A stretch of 64,000 nt of DNA from Zeus faber (lineage: Eukaryota; Chordata; Actinopteri; Zeiformes; Zeidae): NCBI GenBank assembly GCA_960531495.1, contig OY482846.1:18586487-18650486 (forward strand), in the 5' to 3' direction. Of the stretch, positions 1 to 63,528 are shown one piece after another. Positions within the stretch are counted from its first letter, which is position 1. Each line of letters opens with the position of its first letter. Both the position numbers and the translations under genes were made by a program. The notes beneath the pieces were generated by a model. That model ran no database searches and had not been told where the DNA came from. It saw only the letters and a program-made list of their open reading frames with translations.

Positions 1-67
<67 letters not shown>

Positions 68-564
68 GGTCCCGTCCATCCTACCTACCCTCTCCTGTTT
101 CGTTCCCACCTTTCTAAAGTTTTGTGTTGGCAGCGGTGAGGAAAAATACACGGGGTGGGGGTGGGGGGGGGGATTACACAATCTAAAAAAAACAAAACAA
201 CAAAAACAAAACAGCAATTCGGCTCTGTTTTAAACAGCAAAGACGTTAAATTCAAGTCATTCATTTTGTCCCCTCCCGTATACCATACAATGAAACATCA
301 GAAAAATCATAATTTCTCAGTTAAGAAACTACACGTGAAAGGATACATTTGTTTTTATCAGACAAAAAAAAAACAAAACAAAAAAACAATATACCGCAGA
401 CACACTGTAACATCCAAAAATAGCCTTAAGTTGAAATATATGTTTTTTGCCGGAGAGTTGCTGGCATTTATAAGTGGTGCTGAAATTGATTAAATATACT
501 GATGAGGTTCGACATATTGTTTTGTCTCCGGACCCGCCTGGGGAATGCCGTGATAAGCCCTGTG
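1..564. other. 3' flank of ppp2r5a with terminal CA tract
   Basis: Positions 1-65 are a CA dinucleotide tract that runs off the window edge. The rest is A-rich or T-rich sequence just beyond the ppp2r5a stop codon and is probably 3' UTR. I found no AATAAA or ATTAAA on the minus strand here, so the true 3' end may lie outside the window. Confidence 0.6.
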
Positions 565-42758
<42,194 letters not shown>

Positions 42759-42845
42759 ATTTGACGCATGAACCGAAAGCCCTAATTTAGCCAAATCACT
42801 GGATTCTTCCAAAAAACTCGACCAGCAGACGCCCTCGCGTTCCAT

Positions 42846-43960
42846 GCAAACCCCGCTACTCTATATTGTCCGACATTGCGGGTTTAGACGCTACGGATCG
42901 GAGTTCGACAGTTGCGATCGGAGTTGCACTTTAGATCGCAGTTGGACTCTGTGGGTTGGTGGTGGACACTCCACTGGTCATCCCGCGAATAATTCACAAA
43001 TCGGTTGTAGAATTAATTCAACAACTTTTTTTTTTTTTTTTTTTTTAAACAAACTACTTTTGGACTGGATTGTCCGCCTTAAAATGACCGCAAAATCACC
43101 CACCTGTTGCGAAACTTGTAAAATGCATGGGCAGGAGAGCAGTCGTCCTCCACACTAGCTCTGTTTTGACAGTAACAACCCCCGTTTTAGCTAATAGACC
43201 ATGCTAACGTTAGCGTGCTAATATTAGCCGACGTTAACGTCACCCGTTAAGACGACGCGCTTTGCAGCTTGGGGGGGGGGGTGAAACAAAAGTTAAGACG
43301 GATCTTTTTTTTCGTCCCTGTGAATTCGTCACGGCCGGGACAACCAGAGGAGCGGGTCCTCAGAGCGGCGTCTCCATCGGAGGGTGAGGCGGGCGGCGGA
43401 GCGCGTTCGCCGCAGAACGGTCCTCGGCTCCAGCGGCGAACTTCAGCTCGGTTCGGATCGACGCGGTTGACGACGGAGAGTGTTTTTTCAAACGCGTCCA
43501 CATTACTGAAAACTTCCGTATGGTTCTCCGAGAAACGAGACGCAGAGCGGGCTTCGTCGTCCGGAATGATCTCGGAAACTTTTTTTTTTTTTTTTTCCTC
43601 CTCTCTCTCCCCCGTTTGAATTGTTATGTGTCTCTTTTAACGCAACAAAATTAATGGAACCCGTGAGAGAGCACCGCTCGACCTCGACGCTTCCATCGCC
43701 ATCCGCCGTCTGGAGGACCGCGGTGTGACAGGTCTACGTCACAGACTGACAGCTCCATGGGGCCAATCAGCGGCGGCGGGGGGGGCCGTCCGCAGCTTGA
43801 AACTTTCTCAGCCAATGGGATGGCGGCGGAGCGGACGTCGAGGACACGTGACACGACGAAAAACAAATAAGCGGGGGCGCGCGTCGGCTGCGCGATCGCG
43901 GCGGGGTTCGCCCCAGAAACACGTCGACGACACTTTCACGTTGGAAGACGTTCCCCGGTT
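42846..43960 (-). promoter_or_regulatory. GC-rich upstream region of ppp2r5a
   Basis: A CpG-rich stretch (densest at about 43240-43960) precedes the ppp2r5a start. It holds two CCAAT boxes in plus orientation, GGCCAATCAGCG (about 43762) and CAGCCAATGGGATGG (about 43809), and a CACGTG E-box near 43845. Two poly-T tracts (43026-43046 and 43578-43595) interrupt it. It probably contains the ppp2r5a promoter and 5' UTR; the transcription start cannot be placed. Open frames here have no recognisable product. Confidence 0.55.
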
Positions 43961-44212
43961 TAATACGATGTTTATTTTGCACCATATCAACAATTTGTGC
44001 ATCTTCTCAAGAACCAGAATCGCAGCAGAATTGTCTAATAAAGCAACAAGAGAAACGTCCAAAAATACAAACATAAATTGGCCTCTAGTTAGTTTTGTAT
44101 TGGGGCTGCAAGAACATATATTGCAGTACTGTTACTGTGCAACATTTTGAACGACAATACTAACAAACCTTCGGACACATCCCCCCCCCACCCACCACCC
44201 ACCACCTATTCA

Positions 44213-44239
44213 TTTATTCTAATATTCAACTTGTTTATT
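44213..44239 (-). terminator. candidate dtl polyadenylation signals
   Basis: Two AATAAA hexamers read on the minus strand (plus-strand TTTATT at 44234-44239 and 44213-44218), about 325-350 bp beyond the dtl stop. They are the nearest canonical signals I saw and lie before the GC-rich upstream region of ppp2r5a. No transcript evidence is available. Confidence 0.45.
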
Positions 44240-44483
44240 TTGCCGGAGATTCTGTAAAACCAAAAGAACAGTCTAGTTCAGAATGTCAACAATCTCTTTT
44301 CCCCACTCATAATACAAAGCAAACAAACCAAAAGCCCTACCCTAAAGACTTATCTTGTGACGTGAGAACTGCAATAGTCAATGTTGAAAACCATCTTTAT
44401 GTCATTCTTAAAGTAACCTTGGCTCATAAAATCCTGGAATATGACCATAGAGGCATGTTGTTTTCTTTCAGGTACAATTTAAA

Positions 44484-44531
44484 ACACACACACACACACA
44501 CACACAGACACACAGACACACAGACACACAC
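44484..44531 (+). repeat. CA/CAGA microsatellite
   Basis: A CA run passing into CACAGA units, about 30 bp beyond the dtl stop codon and thus probably in the dtl 3' UTR. Confidence 0.9.
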
Positions 44532-44561
44532 AATAAATAGAGGCAAAAAATAACGAGCAAA

Positions 44562-44627
44562 TCACTCTGGAGTCCTTCTTTGAAAATATGAGGAAATTTT
44601 CTTTGTGCTTTGCGGTGAGCGGAGAGT
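44562..44627 (-). CDS. dtl: dtl coding exon 15 with C-terminal PCNA-binding box
   Basis: This 66-bp exon has its acceptor at 44628-44629 in phase 0. It encodes TLRSPQSTKKISSYFQRRTPE and a TGA stop. KKISSYFQRR lines up with RKICTYFHRK at the end of human DTL, the degenerate PIP box through which CDT2 binds PCNA. The hydrophobic (I) and aromatic pair (YF) positions are kept, while the usual leading Gln of a PIP box is absent, as in human. Confidence 0.85.
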   Translation of the reverse strand, partial: TLRSPQSTKKISSYFQRRTPE

Positions 44628-47600
44628 CTGAAATAGGAAAAACAACCAAATTAAGTTAATATTCTCTCAAAGTCCTTCTACCTAATGAAAACAACCATCC
44701 ACCAAAATAAATATTACTATGAAATAAAAGCACTGATGGAATATAAATCTAACACACAACTTGTGTATATGTGTATTTGTAACAAGACTGTCCTCAGAAT
44801 AATTGACTGACAGATAGGTACAGTACCCATAAGTAAGATAATATAAACAGGGCTCATTTTTGAGCACTTATTTTTTCCCATTTTCAAGGACAACTATAAC
44901 AATTTTCAATGTGATCGTTATGAGATATATATCTCATATCTCTCATTGCCATTTACTTCTATATGTACTACTAAGAATCCAACCCTGCGGGATTCAATTT
45001 ACATTTCCCCGGCATAATCTGTCATAAAAGCGATTCTGTAAAAATTGTATCACGTAATGATATGATTTACAAAACGGGGGGAATATGTATTCCCCCCAGT
45101 ATGAACAACCCAGAGCACAGGGTGCAAGGGATGGCTGCGGAGAAATAAACAAATCTTGTGTTCTTACTGGTGAAGATGGTGTCCTGGTCTGGTCTCTTTT
45201 TGAGGCACTGGGACTTCTTGGGCTGCTCTGGCCTTTCTTCAACCTTTGGCCCATCACTGACAACCAGTCCACCACTCCAGGACCAGGAGAGCGGTTCTCC
45301 TTCCCGCTCTGTTGTGTCAGGGCTTGTCTGTTGCCCTCTGTGTCCATTCCCATTCCCGCCTGGACCTGCTTGTGCTGCTCAGGTCTCTGGCGCTGGTCGT
45401 GGGCGGGGCAGCACATGTCAGCCAAGGCCCGGCTTCTCTTGGCCGTGGGATAGAGCTCGGTGACGCAATCGCACTGTTCAAGGCTGTCGCAGCTCCCCGA
45501 CGCACCTCCGCCCTCCGCCTCGAGCCGGCGCTTGGCCCGCCGCTCTGATGGAGGGTTTGCGCTCGCCGGGTTCTTGCCGGGGCTGAGAACCTTTCGTGGT
45601 GCGGGGCTGATCGGGCCGGCGGGAGATCCGGGAGTACGGGCGAACCAGCGCTTGATGGATGTCGGCGTTCTCTGGGAAACCCCGTTGACCCCCAGATCCC
45701 GAGCCCGGACCGGTGAGGTGGTCCCGGACGCCAGCGGCATAGCGGCCCCGTTCGGTGCACAGGCAGCAGGCCGTGGTGAGGCCAGCCCTCCCGCACTCTC
45801 TGTCCGTGGGGTCTTGCCCGGCGTGGTGACATCTTGCACTGGAGCACCTTGGAGGGAGCGCGATGAAGCAAATTGTCACTTACAAAGTAAACGTAGATAC
45901 ACAGTCATCATAGAAGATGTGATTTTCTGACACAGAACTTCAATTATTTAGAATCAAGGCTTCCATGACATTGAGTCTTGTAAATTTGACCACCAAAAGT
46001 GACCGCTCTGTCCTGAGCCGATGTCCGCAAAGTACTTTTCATTTTTTTCCTTTTCACATTTATTTAGTTTTTGGGGACACATTGAGGGGTGAATCCTCAT
46101 TTTCAATGATGCCAAGATCACATTATTCAGAAAAAAACAACACAAAAATTAAATAAAGACAATAAGATAATAGGAACACCAACATCAACAGTGATTAAAA
46201 CAATTCCTAGTTAAAACAATTACGTTCTGAAACAATGAGATTTCTAAGCATATCTTTAAAATGTCCCAGTGGTATCAAGGAATCAATATTTAAAGTGCGT
46301 TGTAGGTTATTCCACGAGTCCGGAGCACACCATTTAAAAGCAGTCTTTTTTTGAGTTCAGCGTTGACCCGCAGAATATCTTGTGGTATCCAGTCCCGAGA
46401 GGTTTGATAAGCTCCTACATTTAGGTGTAATAGTGAAGTAATGTTAATTGGTCTTTTTCTTTGTCAATAAACCTATACCAGTGTCGCAAAGAGAGAGGGC
46501 CAGTCAACTTTTTCATAGAGAGTACAATGATGGGTACTGTAGGTATCTCCGGTAATAAATCTAACAGCAGAGTGATATACAGGTATAGCGTGTAAGGGCT
46601 TAAGGGTGCTTACATGGGCTGTCCACCGCTGTGGAAGTTGACTTTGGACATGCCCAACCCACAAGGTTGGCCTGCCCAACAGAGGACTTCTCGGTGTCGG
46701 TTCCCCGGTCAAGTCGCCAAATTCTCACAGTGTTGTCATCAGAGCAGGTCGCTATCTGCCAGGAATAGCGGAGATTAAACAGTAAGTATTATTTGTGGCC
46801 TGATGAAACAGTTCAACGTCATTGCAAGACCTCAGTAGTTACTCACATTCACCCAGTATTATGCAGTAGTATTCACCCACATAATCTTTGTAAACATTTA
46901 CAAAGAACCACCAGTAACACTAAAGCCTGGTTCACACCTAAAATGACAAGAACAAACCAGAAGTCTGTTCATTCCGATGGAGAGGCTGACGGCGCACCCG
47001 AAAAGCGATGACGCACTGCGGCGCTGAATTTCTGTGTCTGATTGAGGCTCTGGGATACCTTGAGATTTGCAAACACTTTATAAAAGGGTGTTTAAACTCC
47101 CATTCATAGAACATGGTCAACGTCAAAGCTGAGCAAACTACTCGCTGTTGTACTGGACAAAAACAAGCTCCCATTTTACATTATGTCCTTTAGCATATGC
47201 TTCTGTCTAAAGTGGCTTACAGTGAGTACATTTGTCACAGTGTCAAACCAACTGTATGTCACAGTCAGATAAGCATTCCCTAGAAACAAGCAGTACGGGT
47301 AGAGTTACAGAGTTTTTTTTTTTTTTTTTAAATGAAAGTATGTTAGACAGTAGAGGGAAGAGTGCTAATGGGGAAGACAGGCCAGTGCGAGTACAGTTGA
47401 GATGACCGGGAGACTGGGATGAATGACCTTTGAGTGACCTCCTGAATGGCCCTCGAGACCACATAGTGGCGGAGGAGTGAGGCGGCCTCCAAGGGTGGAG
47501 GAGCGAAGTGAACGAGTCAGAGTCTAGAACCTGACCAGACAGTGATTGGCGGTACGTAGGAGCAGTTCGATGGACGGCCTTGTAGGAGAGCCCCAGCATG

Positions 47601-50600
47601 TTTAATTTGATCCGAGCAGAGATTGGAAGCTGGTGAAGTGATCGAGGGAGGGGAGTGACATGAGCAGATCTTGGTTGGTTGAACACTAGACGGGCTGCTG
47701 CATTCTGGATGTACTGTAGAGGTCTGATGGAACAGGCATGTAGTCCAGCTAGGAGAGCGTTGCAGTAGTCTAGATGGGCGATGATGAGCGCCTGAACCAG
47801 ACAGGACTTGCGTCCCGTCACCCGTGAGGTATGGCTGTATTCTTGGGATTCTTGTGATACGAAACCCAGACGCAGTTCATCCGACAGTCACTAGAGGGAG
47901 GACCCGACTGTTGCATGCGATTATGGATTAAGTGTAAGGCTGTAGGAGTAAAGGTATATTTATAATAAATGAATAAATACCATTCTCACCTTAGTAAAAT
48001 CAGTTGGGCTCCATGTAATGGAGGTCACTTCCTGGCTATGCCCCTGGAGAATCATGGGTGGCTGTTTGGGATCAGAGAGCTAAAAAAAAAATAATAATAA
48101 AATAAAAATTTTAATTTAAATTTAAATAAAAAAATCCCATAAATGGTTTAATAAAAAGTATGACGGATGACTGACATACAAGATTGCAAATTTAATGTTA
48201 GCAGCCCCGGTATGCTTTAAGGAGCTAATAATAAAAATGTAAAATAATAATAGAAATTATAAATAAATTAGAAATAATAAAAATTAATTATTAAAAAACT
48301 CTCTTACCTTCCAGATGTATGTGTTATGGTCACTTGAGCCGCTGGCCAAAAACTGGTCATCCGGGCTTACGGTGGACTTGACATAAAACGAAGAGTTGAG
48401 GTGGCCACTGAAGACAGCCACTATGGGAGATTAGACGGACATTATTCTCAAGATGCGGTGCATTGTAAACAATATAGAAAAACTCCGTCATTTAGAAGGA
48501 GAACTAGGCAGGTGTAATCTCATGTAACCCCATGTAAGATGCCAGGACAGAGTCCATTAACAAAAAAGACCAAAGAAGAGTCTCCTTTGGTCCCAGACAC
48601 TTTCCTGCAGACTATACAGCAAAGTGTAACGACACGTTTATACGGCATCAGGCGTATACAGCCTAGTCACTGCTTTATCACGGTAGTGTGACAGAGACAG
48701 CTCCTCATACTAATGGAAGCACAATCCAGTAAATAAGGTTATGAGTCTTAGACTGGGACATGGTATAAAAATGGTGGTAGAAAATCTGTAGAGAATAGCT
48801 AATGATTGTGATCAAGGAGGCGGAGGACAATGCCAGCATTCCTCTGAAGCTCTTGTACCAGTACTGTAGCGTTAACAACAGCATGCCGCCTCCCTCTCCT
48901 TGAATTCCTCACCAAACAGATCAGGGAGCAGCGCTATCTAGTGACTAACAATAGTAATGCATTACATTGATGAATTTGCAAACTTTCCACCATGCCAAGA
49001 AATAATAGCAATAATTTATGATTATAATGTAAACCGTATATAACCATACCAATAACTTATCCTGTGCATAGAATCGCATTTGTGTATTATGTTTATATTT
49101 GACTATATCTGTTTTGCATTTTTTCGGCTATTTGTGTATATTTGGCCATTTTATTACATTTTTTACTTTACAACCCATTTAAATTTTTATATTTTTTTCC
49201 AGGACTGTAAGACTTATTTTTCCCCATCTGTAGTAAAGCACCGATCCTCGCCATGCCAAATTCCTAGCACATGTCAATGCCCTGGCGGAATAAACCCATT
49301 CTGATAAACAATGTTGCAATAAACTTCCTTTACCTGGAGAGTTTTTTATTCCACTGACATTATACATGTAGATGTTGTCATCTGTGCAGTTGCATATTAG
49401 GTTAGAGCCCGTAGAGTCCATAACAAGACCGGAATAACCTACAAAAACACAGGAGAGTTCAGGAAATCATCTCACGTTTTATAAGTGCCGTATAACACCA
49501 GACAAGCTTAACCTGCGCGGGAGCGAAGAACAAACCTAGTTTTCGAGTGCTCGAACCAGGGTAGGGGTATGTCTGGGTGGCCACAGGATCATGATGGTGC
49601 ACAGAGTAATTTTTCCTGAGGTCCCACACCTTGATTACACTGGAAGGTAATTGAAACACAACACAGTTAATGAAGCAAGTCTGGCAACTTTTTTTGGTCC
49701 TCATTGACGTTGACAGCACTTACCCATCAACTGCGCCAGAAGAGATGAGACTGTGCTCATCCCGAAACAAAACCACTGTGACACTTTGCTGGGAATCCTG
49801 TGTGAAAGGGGTAGGGATTTTTTTATTTTATTTTTTTTACAACAGCCTCCCTTACAAATCCCTCTGAACTTGTTAAAATCAAAAACAGGAGTAGTTGCCT
49901 GGGTGACTCACCACAGTGGGGGCCATGCCTCGCATGTTTGGCTTTCTCTTTTTAATCTTGGAAGGGGTGGTTCGGTCTGCTTTATTGTGCGCGCCGCTAA
50001 TCTGCTTCACCTGCCTGTAGAAACCGTCTGAAATAGAAACAAATCCGCTCTTAATGTACGCAGCCAACCATGAAAACATATCAAACTTTGACACCAGAAA
50101 GGTTCTTTTTGTACCTTTTTTGCTACACCTGGTGTCCCAGACCATAATGTTTCCATCTCTGCCCCCAGTACAGAATACAGCTGTACAGATAATAAATACA
50201 AAGCAGTTGTGTAATCATGCGAGGCAGAAAACAACAAACAAATAGCCCTGCCAATAAATGCAAATATACCTTTCTCCTGCTTCGCGAATGCAACAGACTT
50301 GAGACTACACTGATGGCCCTTGAAGCTGCCCAGGAGCTCGCCTGACTTCACATCCCACAACTTGGCCATCTGATCCCCTGAAGCAGTGACCTTAGGATGA
50401 CACACAGGCAAGTTTGCATTAATGTCTTTATACAGGCCATCAGATTGGGAAACTGTGAAAACTAAAAAACAAAAAAAGAAATCCATTGTTTACATACCAA
50501 AGTAGCTTCCCCTGGCACCCAGGCGATGTCAAATACCGCATTCTCGTGAGCCATCCATTCTGCAATTGGATATAAAGCCCATTATCATTGTTTTCCGAAA

Positions 50601-51215
50601 TACATCTTTAATGCCTATGGGAAAGTGAAGGGGTTATACATACCTTTAATAACTGGGGTTTCACACCTTTCTGTGTTGTAAAGCCGAACAATTCCTTCCT
50701 CGTTGGCCACTGCGAGGACATTCTGCAAGCCCCTTACTAAATAGAGACACACCGAGTTTTGGTCAAACCACGGTGCATAACCTGTTACAGACTTATAACT
50801 GAAGGTGACAAAGTGCTGAATTACCTGATGAGAACTCCAATCCGAATGGAGGCACTGGGTCACCCAGGTTTCCATAGGATATGTGCTCATCGTGTCGGGC
50901 ACACTGGTAGCCTTCAAGCAGCGAGCTCAGAGGAATCCTTGGGTGGGGATCTGGTGAAACGAGGGCAATAACTTCGATGAGTGTCAAAGTAAATAATTGT
51001 AGTAAAAAACAAAAAACAAAACAAAACAATGCATGCTCGGGATTATGAAGCTCCAGTTCGACCTTTGGATCTTACATTGGTTTCAGTATACGAATATCCT
51101 GATCTGGGCCCCAGAGACCGCCCGAAGCCAAGCGATCACTTTGTAATTCATTTTGTTCCTCACCATTGTTCCTCCGTCTGCCGATCCCTCTCTCCACGAT
51201 GGAGCGAAAAAGCAT
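44562..51215 (-). CDS. dtl: CDT2/denticleless, CRL4 substrate receptor, 15 coding exons
   Basis: CDT2 is the DDB1-CUL4 substrate receptor that destroys CDT1, p21 and SET8 on PCNA-loaded chromatin. Coding exons in transcript order: 51215-51164, 50950-50825, 50736-50644, 50559-50498, 50390-50270, 50180-50115, 50027-49912, 49797-49724, 49639-49536, 49438-49334, 48420-48308, 48079-47990, 46755-46614, 45847-45168, 44627-44562. The phases fit throughout and give 669 aa (human 730). The N-terminal two thirds is a WD40 propeller (EWMAHENAVFDIAWVPGE, GHQCSLKSVAF, IATCSDDNTVRIWRLDRG). It carries two WDxR motifs of DDB1-binding receptors, VWDTRCSK (about residue 166) and VWDLRKNY (about 242). The C-terminal third is basic, Pro/Ser-rich and variable. 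It shares its promoter interval with ints7. Confidence 0.94.
45168..45847 (-). CDS. dtl: dtl coding exon 14, disordered regulatory region
   Basis: One 680-bp exon encodes about residues 422-648. It is low in predicted structure and rich in S/T-P sites (RTPGSPAGPISPAPRK, RSPSASKR). The block SIKRWFARTPGSP aligns with SIRNWVTRTPSSSP of human DTL, and GKENRSPGP aligns with the KEN-containing GKENSSPE. Reading past the GTAAGA donor at 45167 would give a poorly conserved extension to about 44994, so the spliced ending in exon 15 is preferred. Confidence 0.88.
46207..46440 (-). pseudogene. LINE reverse-transcriptase C-terminal fragment
   Basis: The minus-strand reading gives AFKWCAPDSWNNLQRTLNID, SLIPLGHFKDMLRNLIVSE and a stop (46207-46209). 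This is the ending typical of CR1/L2/Rex-like LINE proteins (A-x-x-x-WN-x-LQ ... LI-x-L-x-x-F). It lies in the dtl intron between exons 13 and 14. Confidence 0.7.
47172..47830 (-). mobile_element. 5'-truncated L2-like LINE
   Basis: The minus-strand frame includes LIIAHLDYCNALLAGLHACS, IRPLQYIQNAAARLVFNQPR and LPISARIKLNMLGLSYKAVH, the C-terminal reverse-transcriptase region of L2-type elements. Its 3' tail contains GTAAGCCACTTTAGACAGAA followed by GCATATGCTAAAGGACATAA, the characteristic fish L2 ending. The frame degenerates after a poly-A-type tract. It lies in the intron between dtl exons 12 and 13. Confidence 0.82.
49025..49325 (+). repeat. interspersed repeat in dtl intron 10
   Basis: ACTTATCCTGTGCATAGAAT recurs in reverse near 63855-63880 (ATTCTATGCACAGGATAAGT), and a related TTTATCCTGTGCATAT occurs near 60713. 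The right part, CAAATTCCTAGCACATGTCA with GGAATAAA, resembles a LINE tail. The class is uncertain. Confidence 0.4.
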
Positions 51216-51964
51216 TTTGTGAGATCCGGTCTTATTTGACTAAAAGGAGAATGACTCTCAGATAAACAGCGGTCTCTGCCTCTCTCTCTCTCTCGTGCTG
51301 CTTGTTTTTTTTTCCCGCGAACACTCCGTCCCAGCCGACAGCCTGAATCCCCCGCTAAACGCCGGCTGCGCCCTGCCATTGGTCGGAAAACCTCTACTTC
51401 CGTTTTGAGGAAACATCACTTCCGTGGCGGGCGGGCGTTCAAAAGCTCGAAGAATTCAGTCTACCGCCATAATATCCGATTTATAAAGGAAATTGATTCC
51501 TCGGCACTAAAATAACCGACTGTACACATTATTCGTATTTTAATTGTCCAAAACATAGGCAAAAGTGCATAAATGTATTTTCCTGATTTATTACTTTATT
51601 TTTATTCCGACTTTTTTGTTGCAACGGCACCTATTTCTTTTCGTATTCTATTACTTGATGATTACTATTATAATTGTTATTATTGTTATTGTTATTGTTA
51701 TTGTTATTGCCGGTTGTTTTTGTGTGAGCTGCAGTAGCACTGCAATTTCTCTGCGGGGAATAAAGTATGTCTATTATCTTTCTCCAAAACGACGACTTGG
51801 TGCACTTTTACTTTGAAAGACAATGCGTGGAGGGGGAGGGGGGGCTCGTTTTCTTCCGGACAGCGAGACCGACGATCTCCCAAGCACTTCCGGTGTGACG
51901 TGCGAGCGGACTGGGAGTCACGCCGAGGACTTGCAGTTGTTCAGAGCGGGGACCTGCGTAAAAA
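51216..51964. promoter_or_regulatory. shared (bidirectional) promoter interval of dtl and ints7
   Basis: These 749 bp separate the divergent start codons. Near dtl are an inverted CCAAT (ATTGG, about 51378-51382), two ETS-type ACTTCCG motifs (about 51400 and 51419), a GC-rich GGCGGGCGGGCG, and TTCAAA next to it, whose reverse, TTTGAA, resembles the cell-cycle CHR element. Near ints7 are CACTTCCGG and GTGACGTG (about 51886-51903). The middle, about 51540-51785, is AT-rich and looks retroposon-derived. Motif functions are inferred from consensus only. Confidence 0.7.
51540..51785 (+). repeat. LINE-type 3' tail inside the dtl/ints7 promoter interval
   Basis: An AT-rich stretch with a TTATTG tandem repeat (about 51675-51710) runs into GTGTGAGCTGCAGTAGCACT, then GCAATTTCTCTGCGGGGAAT and AAAGTATGTCTATTATC. 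It matches the tail at 4370-4540 in order and spacing. Ends are approximate. Confidence 0.6.
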
Positions 51965-62087
<10,123 letters not shown>

Positions 62088-62203
62088 CGGAAACCTCCCC
62101 TGGCGTTCTGGAGTTCTGCGTTTCTGAACTGTTCCATCACACAAGATACTCCAAATTCGATGTATGAATTTTCTCTTTTTTTTTTTTTTTTTTTTTAATA
62201 ATG

Positions 62204-62209
62204 ATTAAA
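62204..62209 (+). terminator. candidate ints7 polyadenylation signal
   Basis: ATTAAA lies 117 bp after the ints7 stop, just past a long T tract. It is the nearest common signal variant. No transcript evidence is available. Confidence 0.4.
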
Positions 62210-62379
62210 AGGATACACTTTTCCAGTGACTCCACACCGAAAAGTTCTTAACCATTTCAAACCATTCCATAGGACGCTGAATTCGACATTTGGTGAGAAG
62301 TCAGGACACAGAAATTTTGGTTTTGTGATTTAAATTTCAAGATTTTTCTAACCGTCTGTCCACCAAAAAAAAAAGTGAG

Positions 62380-62514
<135 letters not shown>

Positions 62515-62689
62515 AGTTTTCTGTGCGCTGCCTCGGCGTGTTGGTGCAGAGGAGAGAGTGACCACCAGGGGGCAGATAACATCTCCGGCTTCGCAGTCTG
62601 GTCCATGTATGGATGGAAAGTGATGGAGTAGATGTACTGAGCAGTTTGTACCGTCTGCTCGTTTCTTTTTTTCTTTTTATTTAATTTTT

Positions 62690-63010
62690 TGTTTAAGATA
62701 AGACGAGCCCACGCCGCTCAGGGATGGCTACACGAACCCGAACAGGAATTGTACGAATACGATGAAAAGCGAATGGAAAATCCCGATCGTGTTTGTTTCA
62801 CGTTCCATCTCCGACGAGGAGGACGGTGCGTGACGTCGCCGGACGGGCATGCGGCGCCTGCGCATTCCGTCCGAGCCGCTCGCGAAGACCCGTCGCTCGT
62901 TACAACCGCGGCGAGCGATGAGAGGTTCGACTCCGTTTTACAGATTCGGTTTGCGACGAGTCACTCGAGGGGGGGGGGATGAGTCGTTTGATTAGTTCCG
63001 CGGAGGGACT
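62690..63010. promoter_or_regulatory. CpG-rich patch downstream of ints7
   Basis: This stretch is clearly richer in CpG than its surroundings. It contains GTGACGTC (a CRE-like site, about 62830) and GCGCCTGCGCATTC (NRF1-like, about 62853). It could be an unlinked promoter or the edge of a neighbouring gene. The 97-codon open frame across it has no product I recognise. The last 60 bp of the window (63940-64000) are again GC-rich. Confidence 0.4.
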
Positions 63011-63239
63011 TCCGGTGAACGATCTGTTCTGTTGGATGCGGAATTCTCCAAAGAGGGGGGGGGGGGGGGGACGACGACTAAAAAAACAACCACATTAAAA
63101 TCTGTCAAAATGATGGACTCAGGCGGGCTTGGTTTCAAATCTCTTACGTTAGTTTTCTCAGAAGGATTTATTTTGCCAGAGAAATGCAAGATCGTGAATG
63201 ACAAAAAAAAATACCTAACGGTGTCGAATTTAATGTGAT

Positions 63240-63528
63240 CTCGCGGAAATATGATCTCATATTCACAAGTATCTTTTCATGGGTATAATCGTGTGCAAAC
63301 AAGACTCGCGTTGGCGTTACATTAGAATAAGCCCTTTATATCTGCGCCGGGAGTGGGTACGCTTCGGAGGCTGCCATGTTGCACCGCCATGTTTCTACAG
63401 TAGCCCAGAACGGACAAACGCATATACTTGCGGCCACCATAGGCTCTCCCAGACGCTTGGCTTGGGCAAGGTATTCAGTTGGTTGCAGCCTCACCACTAG
63501 AGTCCGCTAAATGCTACACACGGCACCT
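63240..63528 (-). mobile_element. diverged copy of the TTAA element
   Basis: Read in reverse it starts after TTAA (63529-63532) with AGGTGCCGTGTGTAGCATTT and continues through GAGGCTGCAACCAACTGAAT and ATGGCGGTGCAACATGGC, as in the element at 32528. The far end near 63240 is approximate. Confidence 0.65.

Noticed and set aside
43725..44150. 141-codon plus-strand frame upstream of ppp2r5a
   Set aside because: It crosses the GC-rich region and shows no recognisable domain or splice context.
44994..45167. Unspliced extension of dtl exon 14 to a stop at 44994
   Set aside because: A good GTAAGA donor at 45167 joins in frame to an exon encoding the conserved PIP-like ending, which the extension lacks.
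45317..45871. 184-codon minus-strand frame and 156-codon plus-strand frame (45460-45930) over dtl exon 14
   Set aside because: They are out-of-frame shadows of the GC-rich exon, whose true frame is fixed by splice phase and similarity to DTL.
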